From: Halolamina salifodinae
GTDB lineage: Archaea > Halobacteriota > Halobacteria > Halobacteriales > Haloferacaceae
DNA: 64,000 nt
Direction of reading: 5' to 3'
NCBI RefSeq assembly: GCF_017874235.1
Contig: NZ_JAGGLC010000003.1
Span: forward strand, 124,001-188,000
The notes under the pieces were generated by a model. It ran no database searches, was not told the origin of the DNA, and saw only the letters and a list, made by a program, of their open reading frames with translations. Shown in pieces: positions 16,316-24,499 of the stretch (positions within the stretch are counted from its first letter, which is position 1; the number at the start of each line of letters is the position of its first letter). The translations under genes were made by a program, and so were the position numbers.

Positions 16316-17113
16316 ATGGGTGAGGATGGAGTAGCGACCCCGAACGGGCGACCAGTGCTGGGGACACTGCTCGACCCGTCGGGAGACACGCAGGCCCGGG
16401 AGCTTTCCCTCGCGCTGGCCAGATCGGCCGGTGCGCCGGTTCGCTTCCTCTCGCCGCTCAGGGCGCCCGACACGCAGTGTGCGACGGCCGCCCCGGCGAA
16501 CGGGCCACCGGTCCGAATCGCCAGCACCGAGACCGCCGAACAGGCCGGCCAGTCCGCTGCCGCGGTCGTCTGTGAGGAGGCTGCCGAGGTCGACGCCGAC
16601 GTGATCACCGTCGAGCGCCCACCCTCGGAGTCGCCGGGCGCGGGGATCCGCCGGGGGACCACGGATCGCATCGTCGCGAACAGCCCGGTCGACACCGTCG
16701 TCGCCAACGGCTGTGGCGAACTGGACGATCTGGCGTCGATCCTGGTCCCGGTCGCCGGCGGCCCGCACACCGAACTCACGGTTCGGGTCGCCCGCGCCCT
16801 CGCGGCGCATACGGACGCGTGGATCGAACTGTTCACCGTCGTACCGAAGAATCCGAGCGCCGAGCGGCGCTCTGGGGGTGCCGAGCATCTCGCGGCCGCA
16901 CGCCGGTTCCTCGATGGGTTCGAGTCGTTCGACACCTGGCTCTACGAGGCCGACGATCCGGCGACGGCTATCGCCGAGCAGTCGACGTACTACGACGCCA
17001 TCGTGATGGGGGCGCCGACGAAAGGGCGCCTCGAACGGATGGTGTTCGGCTCGACACCCGACAGCGTCGACGAGAGCGTCGATATCCCGGTCGTGACCGC
17101 GACATCGAAGTAG
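16316..17113 (+). CDS. tandem universal stress protein (UspA) domain protein
   Basis: This 265-residue protein has two UspA-like halves. The second half (about 142-263) is clear: ILVPVAGGPHTELTVRVARALAA at its start and the terminal ATP-loop remnant MGAPTKGRLERMVFGSTPDSV. The first half keeps the fold pattern but lacks an obvious GxxGSVS loop. The ATG at 16316 has the TATA-like TTGCTTATG about 27 bases upstream, fitting a leaderless transcript. Tandem Usp proteins are common in haloarchaea, often beside transporters; none is adjacent here. Confidence 0.78.
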   Translation: MGEDGVATPNGRPVLGTLLDPSGDTQARELSLALARSAGAPVRFLSPLRAPDTQCATAAPANGPPVRIASTETAEQAGQSAAAVVCEEAAEVDADVITVERPPSESPGAGIRRGTTDRIVANSPVDTVVANGCGELDDLASILVPVAGGPHTELTVRVARALAAHTDAWIELFTVVPKNPSAERRSGGAEHLAAARRFLDGFESFDTWLYEADDPATAIAEQSTYYDAIVMGAPTKGRLERMVFGSTPDSVDESVDIPVVTATSK

Positions 17114-17116
17114 TTT

Positions 17117-17359
17117 CTAGCCGAGGAACAGGTCGACCATGGTCCCGGTGCTCTGGCCGCGATAGAGCTCCGAGTAGCCGCAGTTCGCGCAGGTCACGAC
17201 CTTGAAGCTCCGGTTCTGGATGTCGAACATCTTCGAGAGGCCGGTGCCGCTGGTCGCGATCTCGTCGATCTCGGTCTCGCTGTGGCCACACTTCGGGCAG
17301 CCGTCGTCGTCGCCCGCGCGAGCGCTTCGGTCGTCGTCAGCCGCGGTTGGAGGGCACAT
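17117..17359 (-). CDS. zinc-ribbon protein (DUF2082-like)
   Basis: This 80-residue protein carries one four-cysteine zinc ribbon: CPKCG (Cys21, Cys24) and CANCGYSELY (Cys57, Cys60). The ending VTCANCGYSELYRG, then VDLFLG, fits the small nucleic-acid-binding Zn-ribbon family (DUF2082). It converges with the UspA gene, with 3 bases between the stops, and its start faces the next plus-strand gene. Confidence 0.72.
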   Translation of the reverse strand: MCPPTAADDDRSARAGDDDGCPKCGHSETEIDEIATSGTGLSKMFDIQNRSFKVVTCANCGYSELYRGQSTGTMVDLFLG

Positions 17360-17443
17360 GCGGTCAGGTGTTTCCCCGGATCCAGCAAAAAGCTACCTCC
17401 AGTCGCCGAAACGACTATCGGCGATGGGGCCGGTCTCCCGATC

Positions 17444-17686
17444 ATGCCCGCCGCGAGTGCGCTGCTGGTCCTCCTGATCGTGCTCTCGATCCTTGGAACG
17501 ATGGGGCTCTGGTACGCCATCGACAGCGAAACCGCCGGTTCGGAGACGCTCTCACGCGCCGACGCCGAACGCGTGGCACGGCAGGACAGCACGGACCAGA
17601 GGCAAGAGGAGGACGACCGGGACGCGTCCGACGACTGGGGGAGCGACGCCGAGTGGGGAGTAGACGAAGCCACCGACCGCCGGTAG
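17444..17686 (+). CDS. small single-pass membrane protein
   Basis: This is an 80-residue protein with one hydrophobic N-terminal segment (about 4-24, SALLVLLIVLSILGTMGLWY) and a very acidic, soluble tail. The function is unknown. The ATG at 17444 was chosen because the helix begins right after it; the open frame upstream overlaps the zinc-ribbon gene on the other strand. It converges with purB, 9 bases away. Confidence 0.6.
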   Translation: MPAASALLVLLIVLSILGTMGLWYAIDSETAGSETLSRADAERVARQDSTDQRQEEDDRDASDDWGSDAEWGVDEATDRR

Positions 17687-17695
17687 CGCCGGCCG

Positions 17696-19084
17696 CTAGT
17701 CGAGTTCGTTGACCAGTTCGTCGGCGACGCCCGTGTAGCCTGCGGGTGTGAGTGCGCGGAGTTCCTCGCGCACGCTCTCGTCGACATCGAGGTCGTCGAA
17801 CAGATCCCGGAAGTCCGCGAGGGTCACGCGCTGACCCCGCGTGAGTTCCTTCACGCGCTCGTAGGCCGCCGTGTCGCCCTCGCGCCGGAGGATCGTCTGG
17901 ACGGCTTCGCCGATGATCTCGGGGGTGTTCTCCAGTTCCTCACGCATCACCTGCTCGTTGGGGACGACTTTCCCGAGGCCGGCCGTCGTCTTGCGGTAGC
18001 CGATGAGGCAGTGGGCGAACGCGGCGCCGACGTTGCGCTTGACCGTGGAGTCCGAGAGGTCCCGCTGGAGTCGCGAGGAGGTGACGTACTCCCGGAGGAA
18101 CGTGAGGTCCGAGTTGGCCTTCGAGAGGTTCCCCTCGCTGTTCTCGAAGTCGATTGGGTTGACCTTGTGGGGCATCGTCGACGACCCCGTCTCGGTGGAT
18201 TCGCTTTCCTGCCCGAGGTAGCGGTCCGAGACGTAGCGCCAGATGTCCCGGTCCAGATCGAGCAGGATGTTGTTCACGCCGGCGAGCGCGTCGAACAGCG
18301 CCGCGAGGTCGTCAGAGGGGTTGATCTGGGTCGCGAGCGGGGTGTGTTCGAGGCCGAGACTGTGCACGAAGTCCTCCGAGAACGCCCGCCAGTCCACGTC
18401 TGGGTAGGCGGCGACATGGGCGGCGTAGGTGCCGGAGGCGCCCGCGAGCTTTCCGGACAGGTCGTCCGCGGCCGCACGGACTCGCGCCTCGGCGCGCCCG
18501 AGACGGGCCGCGAACACGGCCATCTCCTTCCCGAACGTCGTCGGGGTCGCCGGCTGGCCGTGAGTGCGCGCGAGCATCGGCACGCCCCGGGAGTCCTGCG
18601 CCATCTCGGTGAGTGCGTCGCGGATCGCCGAAATCTCGGGCAGGAGCATGTCCTCGACGGCGCCTTTCGCGTTCAGTCGGTTCGCGAGGTTGTTCACGTC
18701 CTCGCTGGTGAGGCCGAAGTGGATCCACGGATGCAGCCGTTCGGGCGTCTCGGTCCGGAGGAAATACTCGACGGCCTTCACGTCGTGGCGCGTGGCCGAG
18801 AACTCCTCGGTGCCCTCGGTCTCGATCTGTTTGACCAACGCGGCGTCGTCGGCGTCGAACTCGTCGACGACCTCACGCAGGTGCGTTCGCTCGGCGGGCC
18901 CGACCTCACAGTCGACGCCGTCGGCGTCCGACAGCGCGAGCAGGTACTCCACCTCGACGCGCAGGCGTGCCTCGATCAGGGCGGCCTCGCTGGCGTACGG
19001 CACGAGATCCGCGGTCTTGCCGGCGTACCGGCCGTCCAGCGGCGAGACGGCCGCGAGCGGCGACTCCCGGGACAGATCGTTCAT
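17696..19084 (-). CDS. purB: adenylosuccinate lyase
   Basis: PurB acts twice in purine synthesis, splitting fumarate from SAICAR and from adenylosuccinate. The 462-residue protein belongs to the fumarase/aspartase superfamily. The signature GSSTMPHKVNPIDFEN is present, as are TSEDVNNLANR and ARTHGQPATPTTFGKEMA, where the catalytic His lies. The gene is divergent from purN-purH across a 178-base spacer with repeated ACGTTCGG boxes, so the two are probably co-regulated. Confidence 0.95.
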   Translation of the reverse strand: MNDLSRESPLAAVSPLDGRYAGKTADLVPYASEAALIEARLRVEVEYLLALSDADGVDCEVGPAERTHLREVVDEFDADDAALVKQIETEGTEEFSATRHDVKAVEYFLRTETPERLHPWIHFGLTSEDVNNLANRLNAKGAVEDMLLPEISAIRDALTEMAQDSRGVPMLARTHGQPATPTTFGKEMAVFAARLGRAEARVRAAADDLSGKLAGASGTYAAHVAAYPDVDWRAFSEDFVHSLGLEHTPLATQINPSDDLAALFDALAGVNNILLDLDRDIWRYVSDRYLGQESESTETGSSTMPHKVNPIDFENSEGNLSKANSDLTFLREYVTSSRLQRDLSDSTVKRNVGAAFAHCLIGYRKTTAGLGKVVPNEQVMREELENTPEIIGEAVQTILRREGDTAAYERVKELTRGQRVTLADFRDLFDDLDVDESVREELRALTPAGYTGVADELVNELD

Positions 19085-19262
19085 GCCCGACGCTCGCCGG
19101 GGGAGTCACAAAACCCTGCCGGAGCCGACCGGTGGCAGGTCGCACCTCCGTGCATACGTTCGGCCAACTTCGGCCTGAACCGGGCCGGATGTGTGCCCGA
19201 ACGTGCGTACTGGGGCTCGCGTGATCGCAACGCTCTTTGCACGTTCGGCCCGCCCATCGCAC
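19085..19262. promoter_or_regulatory. purB/purN-purH divergent promoter region with repeated ACGTTCGG boxes
   Basis: Three copies of ACGTTCGG occur in this spacer: 19156-19163 (plus), 19197-19204 (inverted, CCGAACGT) and 19241-19248 (plus). The first two form a long imperfect inverted repeat, TGCATACGTTCGG against CCGAACGTGCGTAC. A TATA-like GGGTTTTGTG lies about 25 bases before the purB ATG. A shared purine-responsive operator is plausible; the regulator is not identified. Confidence 0.5.
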
Positions 19263-20876
19263 ATGAAGATCGCCGGCATCGCGGGCAACCGCGGCCGAAA
19301 CCTTCTGCACATTGCGGACATTTCGCCCGGCGGCGCCGAGCTCTCGGTCGTCGTCGCGAACAAGGAGAACGCGCCCGTCCTCGACGCCGCCGCGGAGCGC
19401 GACATTCCCGCCGTCGCCGTCGAGCGCGCCGAGGGGGAGTCCCGTGCGGACCACGAGGCCAGCATCCTCGAGGCACTGGCCGACCACGAGTTCGATCTGG
19501 TCTGTCTGGACGGGTTCATGCGCGTCCTGACCCCCGAATTCCTCGACAGCGTCGAGACGGTGCTCAACGTCCACCCGTCGCTGCTGCCCGCGTTCCCCGG
19601 CGCCGACGCCCACGGGCAGGTAGTCGACTCCGGCGTTCGAACGACGGGTGCGACCATCCACGTCGCCACGGAAGCCGTCGACGAGGGCCCCATCGTCACC
19701 CAGGAGTCGGTCCCGGTGTTCGAGGACGACGACGAGGACTCGCTGAAGGAGCGCGTGCTCCACGAGGCGGAGTTCGAGGCGTACCCGCGAGCGATTCGGT
19801 GGTTCGCTGAGGGCGCAGTCGATATCGAGCGTGACGAGCAGGGTCGCCCCGTCGACGTGACTGTCGACGCCGACACGGGCGGGGACCTGCCGGCGCGCCG
19901 CACAATCTCGAACCGCCGGGAGGACTCGCTGCGATACGGCGAGAACCCCCATCAGGACGCGGCGGTGTACGCCGCCGACGCGAGCGAGGAGCCAAGCGTC
20001 GTCCACGCGCCCCAACGCAACGAGGGTGCGAAGGCCCTCTCGTACAACAACTACAACGACGCCGACGGCGCGCTGAACCTCATCAAGGAGTTCGAGGAGC
20101 CAGCGGCCGCGGTGATCAAGCACACCAACCCCGCCGGCTGTGCGACCGCCGACACGCTCGCCGACGCCTACCGCGACGCGCTGGCGACCGACGCCAAGTC
20201 CGCCTTCGGCGGCATCGTCGCGCTGAACCGCGAGTGCGACGCGGAGACGGCGACCGAAATCGTCGACTCGTTCAAGGAGGTCGTCGTCGCGCCGGGCTAC
20301 ACCGACGACGCGCTGGACGTGCTGACCGAGAAGAAAAATCTGCGCGTGCTCGACGTGGGCGGCCGCACGGACGGCACGCTCGGCCCCGAGGACCGCACCG
20401 AGCGCTTCACGGAAAAGGCGCTCGTGGGCGGGCGACTCGTACAGGAGCGCGACCGCTCGACGCTCACGCGCGAGGATCTCGAAGTCGTCACCGAGCGCGA
20501 ACCCACCGACGAACAGATCGAGTCGATGCTGTTCGCGTGGAAGGTGCTCAAACACGTCAAGTCCAACGGCATCCTGATCGCCTCGGGCACCGAGACGGTC
20601 GGGGTCGGGATGGGGCAGGTCTCCCGCGTCGACGCGGTGACGCTGGCGGCGATGAAGGCCGAGAAGGACGCCGAGGGGAAGTCCGCCGAGGGCGCCGTCG
20701 TCGCCTCGGACGCCTTTTTCCCGTTCCCGGACGCCGTCGAGGAGGCCGCCGAGGCGGGCGTCGAGGCGGTGATTCAGCCCGGTGGCTCCGTCAACGACGA
20801 CGACGTGATCGAGGCCGCGAACGATCTGGGGCTGGCGATGGTGATGACCGGCCAGCGCGCGTTCCGGCACGACTGA
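19263..20876 (+). CDS. PurN-PurH fusion: GAR and AICAR transformylase
   Basis: This 537-residue fusion supplies both formyl-transfer steps of purine synthesis. Residues 1-180 are the PurN domain (IAGIAGNRGRNL, catalytic region NVHPSLLPAFPGADAHGQ, ATIHVATEAVDEGPI). From about 205 on it is the AICAR transformylase part of PurH (REDSLRYGENPHQ, LSYNNYNDADGALNLI, KHTNPAGC, HVKSNGILIASG). The IMP cyclohydrolase (MGS) domain normally at the PurH N-terminus is absent, so ring closure must be done by another enzyme, such as archaeal PurO. The ATG at 19263 fits the family N-terminus. Confidence 0.93.
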   Translation: MKIAGIAGNRGRNLLHIADISPGGAELSVVVANKENAPVLDAAAERDIPAVAVERAEGESRADHEASILEALADHEFDLVCLDGFMRVLTPEFLDSVETVLNVHPSLLPAFPGADAHGQVVDSGVRTTGATIHVATEAVDEGPIVTQESVPVFEDDDEDSLKERVLHEAEFEAYPRAIRWFAEGAVDIERDEQGRPVDVTVDADTGGDLPARRTISNRREDSLRYGENPHQDAAVYAADASEEPSVVHAPQRNEGAKALSYNNYNDADGALNLIKEFEEPAAAVIKHTNPAGCATADTLADAYRDALATDAKSAFGGIVALNRECDAETATEIVDSFKEVVVAPGYTDDALDVLTEKKNLRVLDVGGRTDGTLGPEDRTERFTEKALVGGRLVQERDRSTLTREDLEVVTEREPTDEQIESMLFAWKVLKHVKSNGILIASGTETVGVGMGQVSRVDAVTLAAMKAEKDAEGKSAEGAVVASDAFFPFPDAVEEAAEAGVEAVIQPGGSVNDDDVIEAANDLGLAMVMTGQRAFRHD

Positions 20877-20996
20877 CGGTCCGTTTCGGGCCGTTCTGGC
20901 TCGGTGCGCGAGTTCTTCTCACGGCCACGTTCGTGGATAGAGGGTCTGCCTCCGCCGGTGGGTTTATGCTCCCCTGTGCAATCCATCAAGCCGTCC

Positions 20997-21842
20997 ATGC
21001 GAGAGCTCCTTACGATGTGGCGCGACACGAGAATGATCATGCTCACCGCGGTGGTGGCGGCGGTGTACGCGGCGGTACTCATCCCGTTCAACGCCATCGT
21101 CATCATCCCCGGCCTCACCAGCGTTCGCCCGGCGAACGTGTTCCCGGTCATCTTCGGCATCATGTTCGGGCCGGCCGCGGCCTGGGGCAGCGCCATCGGC
21201 AACCTCATCAGCGACATTTTCAGCGGCCAGTTCGGCGCCGGGAGCCTCGGCGGCTTCGTCGGCAACTTCGCGTTCGGCTTCGTCTCCTACCGGCTGTGGG
21301 GCAACCTCGGCGCGCTCTCCAGCGGCGAGGAGCCCGACTTCCGCGGGAACTCGGGGCGTCAGCTCGTCGAGTACGTCATCATCGCCGTCGTCGGCTCGAC
21401 GGCGTGTGCGGCCATCATCGCCTGGTGGCTCGACATCCTCGGCCTGTTCCCGTTCTCGGTGTTCGCGACCATTGTCACGATCAACAACACGCTCGCCTCG
21501 GCGGTGCTCGGGCCGCCGCTGCTCTACCTCGTCTACCCGCGGATCAAGGAGATGGGCCTGCTCTACCCCGACGTGCTCCGCAGCGAGGACTACGACACCA
21601 GTGCCGGCGCGCGCTCGACGCTCGGCGGCTACGGCGTCGCCGCGACGGCGATCCTCTGGGTCGTCATCGGCGTCGCCATCGGCGTGGGCGTCGAAGGGTT
21701 CGGCTTCTTCGTCTCGATGGGGTCGGTGTTCAATCAGGGCGGCTCCACCATCCAGATGGCGCTTGGCGCGGTCGGCTTCCTCAGCCTGTTCGCGTTCAGC
21801 TTCCTGGCGCGTGAGCGCTTCTCCCAGATCCGCCGGAACTGA
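20997..21842 (+). CDS. ECF transporter S component (QueT-like)
   Basis: This is a 281-residue membrane protein with six to seven helices, the substrate-binding subunit of an energy-coupling-factor importer. The motif RPANVFPVIFGIMFGPAAAW, followed by GSAIGNLISDIF, is reminiscent of the QueT group of S components. The ATG at 20997 has TTTATGC about 28 bases upstream. The two-domain ATPase and EcfT follow directly, making a dedicated three-gene system. The substrate is not known. ahcY converges from the other side, but co-location alone does not show that the ligand is related to methionine or queuosine. Confidence 0.75.
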   Translation: MRELLTMWRDTRMIMLTAVVAAVYAAVLIPFNAIVIIPGLTSVRPANVFPVIFGIMFGPAAAWGSAIGNLISDIFSGQFGAGSLGGFVGNFAFGFVSYRLWGNLGALSSGEEPDFRGNSGRQLVEYVIIAVVGSTACAAIIAWWLDILGLFPFSVFATIVTINNTLASAVLGPPLLYLVYPRIKEMGLLYPDVLRSEDYDTSAGARSTLGGYGVAATAILWVVIGVAIGVGVEGFGFFVSMGSVFNQGGSTIQMALGAVGFLSLFAFSFLARERFSQIRRN

Positions 21843-21887
21843 CCGGAAGGGTAACGCATAACCGCGACCCTCCCACTTCTCGAACCG

Positions 21888-23711
21888 ATGACTTCCAGTG
21901 ACGGTATCGCGGCGCGACTCCGGGACGTCGTCTTCTCCTACGACCGGGGCGCGGATCTCGATACCGCCGACCTGTCCGCCGACGCCGATCCCGACGACCG
22001 CGAGGGGCCGGTGCTCCGGGGGCTCGACCTCGACGTGCCCGCCGGCTCCTTCACCGTCGTGATGGGCGCCAGCGGCGGCGGCAAGTCGACGATGCTGCGC
22101 ACGCTCAACGCCATCATCCCCGACTTCATCGACGGCTCGTTCCGGGGCGAGGTCAACGTACTCGGCCGCGATGCCACCCAGACCCGGGTCAGCGAGATGG
22201 CCCACGACGCCGGGATGGTGCTGCAGGACTACGAGTCACAGCTGTTCGGGACCAGCGTCGAGGCCGAAGTCGCCTTCGGCCCCGAGAACCTCGCGGTCCC
22301 GCCGGAGGATATCGGCCCGCGGATCGACGAGTCGCTCTCCCTCGTGGGGCTCCCGGACCTCGACCGACGGCGGGAGCCTTCGGGACTCTCCGGCGGCCAG
22401 AAACAGCGCCTCGTCTTCGCTGGTGTCGCCGCCACGCGACCCGACCTGCTCGTCCTCGACGAGCCGACCTCCGACCTCGACCCCAAAGGCACTCGCGACA
22501 TCGTCGACGTGGTCACCCGCCTCTCCGAGCAGGAGGGGCAGGGCTGGAGCGGCCCGGAGACAATCGTCATGGTGACCCACAAGATCGAGGAGGCGCTGTT
22601 AGCCGACCGCGCGGTGCTGCTGAAAGGCGGGAAGGCGTTCCGCTCCGGCCCGCTGCAGGAGGTGTTCACCGACGTTGAAGCGCTCCGCGAGGCGCGCGTC
22701 GCGGTACCGCCGCTTGTCGAGGCGTTCGACGCACTCGGCTGGCCCGACGAGGACCTGCCACTGGTCCCGAAAACGGCCGCCGAGCAGGTTCGCGCGAGCG
22801 ATCTGACCTACACGGGCCCGAAGAACCCCGAGCAGGCGCCTGCGGGGACGGGTGCCGAAACGGGCGAGATGCTGTTCGAACTCAACGACGTGGAGTACGC
22901 CTACGAGACCGACCGTGGCCCCGTCACCGCCGTCGACGGCGTCGATATGGCCGTCAGGGAGGGCGAAGTGGTCGCGCTCGTGGGCCACAACGGGTCCGGG
23001 AAGACCACCCTCGCGAAGCACTTCAACGGCCTCCACGCGGCCGACGCCGGCGACGTGACCTACAAGGGGCGGTCGGTGCCGGACTACCGGATGTCCGAGA
23101 TCGGCCGCGAGGTCGGCTACGTGTTCCAGAACCCCGACCACCAGATCTTCGCCGACACCGTGCGCGAGGAGGTCGCGTTTGGCCCCGAGAACTTCGGACT
23201 CGAGGGCGAAGAACTGGACCGGCGGGTCGACCACGCGCTCGAAACGGTCGAACTCGACGGCCTCGACGATGAGGACCCGTTCTCGTTCTCGAAGGGCCAG
23301 CGCCAGCGGGTCGCGCTCGCGGGCATCCTCGCGACCGACCCCGAGGTGATCGTCTTCGACGAGCCGACGACCGGCCTCGACGCCGCCCAGCAGCGCCAGT
23401 TCATGGACCTCGTGGGGAAACTCAACCGCGAGGAGGGGCTGACCGTGGTGATGGTGACCCACGACATGGCGACGGTGGCGCGCTACGCGCCGCGGACCGT
23501 CGTCATGCAGGACGGCCGTGTGGCCTACGACCGCGCGACCCGCGACCTGTTCGCCGACGAGTCGCTGCTGGCGCAGTACGACCTCGTCGCACCGCACCCG
23601 ACGGAGTTAGCCAACCACGTCCGCGACGACGACGATGCGCCGGCGCTCACTGCCGAGGAACTGGTGACCGCGCTCGGCGGTGAGGGTGTCTACAGCGGAG
23701 GTGAACAGTGA
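21888..23711 (+). CDS. ECF transporter ATPase, two fused nucleotide-binding domains
   Basis: This 607-residue protein fuses EcfA1 and EcfA2. Domain 1 has Walker A GASGGGKST (about 59-67), signature LSGGQKQRL and LVLDEPTSDLDP. Domain 2, from about 325, has GHNGSGKTT, the variant signature FSKGQRQRV and IVFDEPTTGLDA. A linker of about 60 residues separates them. ECF modules usually use two separate ATPases; the fusion fixes a 1:1 ratio. It starts 45 bases after the S component and its stop overlaps the ecfT start. Confidence 0.92.
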   Translation: MTSSDGIAARLRDVVFSYDRGADLDTADLSADADPDDREGPVLRGLDLDVPAGSFTVVMGASGGGKSTMLRTLNAIIPDFIDGSFRGEVNVLGRDATQTRVSEMAHDAGMVLQDYESQLFGTSVEAEVAFGPENLAVPPEDIGPRIDESLSLVGLPDLDRRREPSGLSGGQKQRLVFAGVAATRPDLLVLDEPTSDLDPKGTRDIVDVVTRLSEQEGQGWSGPETIVMVTHKIEEALLADRAVLLKGGKAFRSGPLQEVFTDVEALREARVAVPPLVEAFDALGWPDEDLPLVPKTAAEQVRASDLTYTGPKNPEQAPAGTGAETGEMLFELNDVEYAYETDRGPVTAVDGVDMAVREGEVVALVGHNGSGKTTLAKHFNGLHAADAGDVTYKGRSVPDYRMSEIGREVGYVFQNPDHQIFADTVREEVAFGPENFGLEGEELDRRVDHALETVELDGLDDEDPFSFSKGQRQRVALAGILATDPEVIVFDEPTTGLDAAQQRQFMDLVGKLNREEGLTVVMVTHDMATVARYAPRTVVMQDGRVAYDRATRDLFADESLLAQYDLVAPHPTELANHVRDDDDAPALTAEELVTALGGEGVYSGGEQ

Positions 23712-24493
23712 GCGATTCCACCTCGCTGTACGTCGACGGCGACTCGCTGCTGCACCGGCTGGACCCGCGCTCGAAGCTCGCGCTCTCGCTGGCGCTGTTC
23801 GTGCCAGCGTACGTGTTCGGCCGGCCGGAGTACATCGCTATCCCGCTGGTCGTCGCGTTCGCTGGGCTGCTGGCAGGCGGCGGCTGGCGCAACCTCAAGC
23901 GCATCTGGTTCATCCTCGTGGCGCTGTTCGTCGTGGGGCTGGTGCTCTGGCCGAACTTCGTCGAGCCGAGCGGCCCGACGCTTGTCGACGCCGGACCCAT
24001 ACTGCTGACACTGGACCAACTCCTGTTCGCGTTGGGGCGCTCGCTCCGCATCGCGACGTTTGTCGTCACGGGGTTGGCGTACATCTCGACGACGGCCAAC
24101 GAGGAACTGGTCCGCGGGATGCGCGGGCTGGGGATCCCCTACGCGTTCTGTTTCGCCGTGGGGACCGCGCTGCGCCTGTTCCCAACCTTCCTCGGCGCCG
24201 CCGGCACCGTCCGGCAGGCACAGGAGGCCCGGGGACTGGATCTCTCGGCCAGCAACCCCATCGAGCGCATCCGGAACTTCGTGCCGCTACTGATCCCGGT
24301 GTTCATGACCGCGTTCAGAAACGTCGAGACCCAGTCGATGGCCTTGGAGGCCCGCGGGTTCGACACGCGTCGGGAACGGACGTTCTACCGCGAGTCCGCC
24401 TTTGCTGTTCGGGACTGGGCCGCAGTCGCGCTCGCCGTCGCGGTGGTCGTCGGCGCAGTTGCGCTCTCCTCGACGGGCGTCGGCACGTTCTGA
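23708..24493 (+). CDS. ecfT: ECF transporter transmembrane component EcfT
   Basis: EcfT couples the ATPases to the S component. The 261-residue protein has about five to six helices, beginning with LHRLDPRSKLALSLALFVPA, and the two Ala-Arg-Gly coupling motifs EARGLDLS and EARGFDTR. It starts with GTG, overlapping the ATPase stop (GTGA). It converges with ahcY, whose stop lies 6 bases beyond. Confidence 0.9.
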   Translation: MSDSTSLYVDGDSLLHRLDPRSKLALSLALFVPAYVFGRPEYIAIPLVVAFAGLLAGGGWRNLKRIWFILVALFVVGLVLWPNFVEPSGPTLVDAGPILLTLDQLLFALGRSLRIATFVVTGLAYISTTANEELVRGMRGLGIPYAFCFAVGTALRLFPTFLGAAGTVRQAQEARGLDLSASNPIERIRNFVPLLIPVFMTAFRNVETQSMALEARGFDTRRERTFYRESAFAVRDWAAVALAVAVVVGAVALSSTGVGTF

Positions 24494-24499
24494 ACCGGC

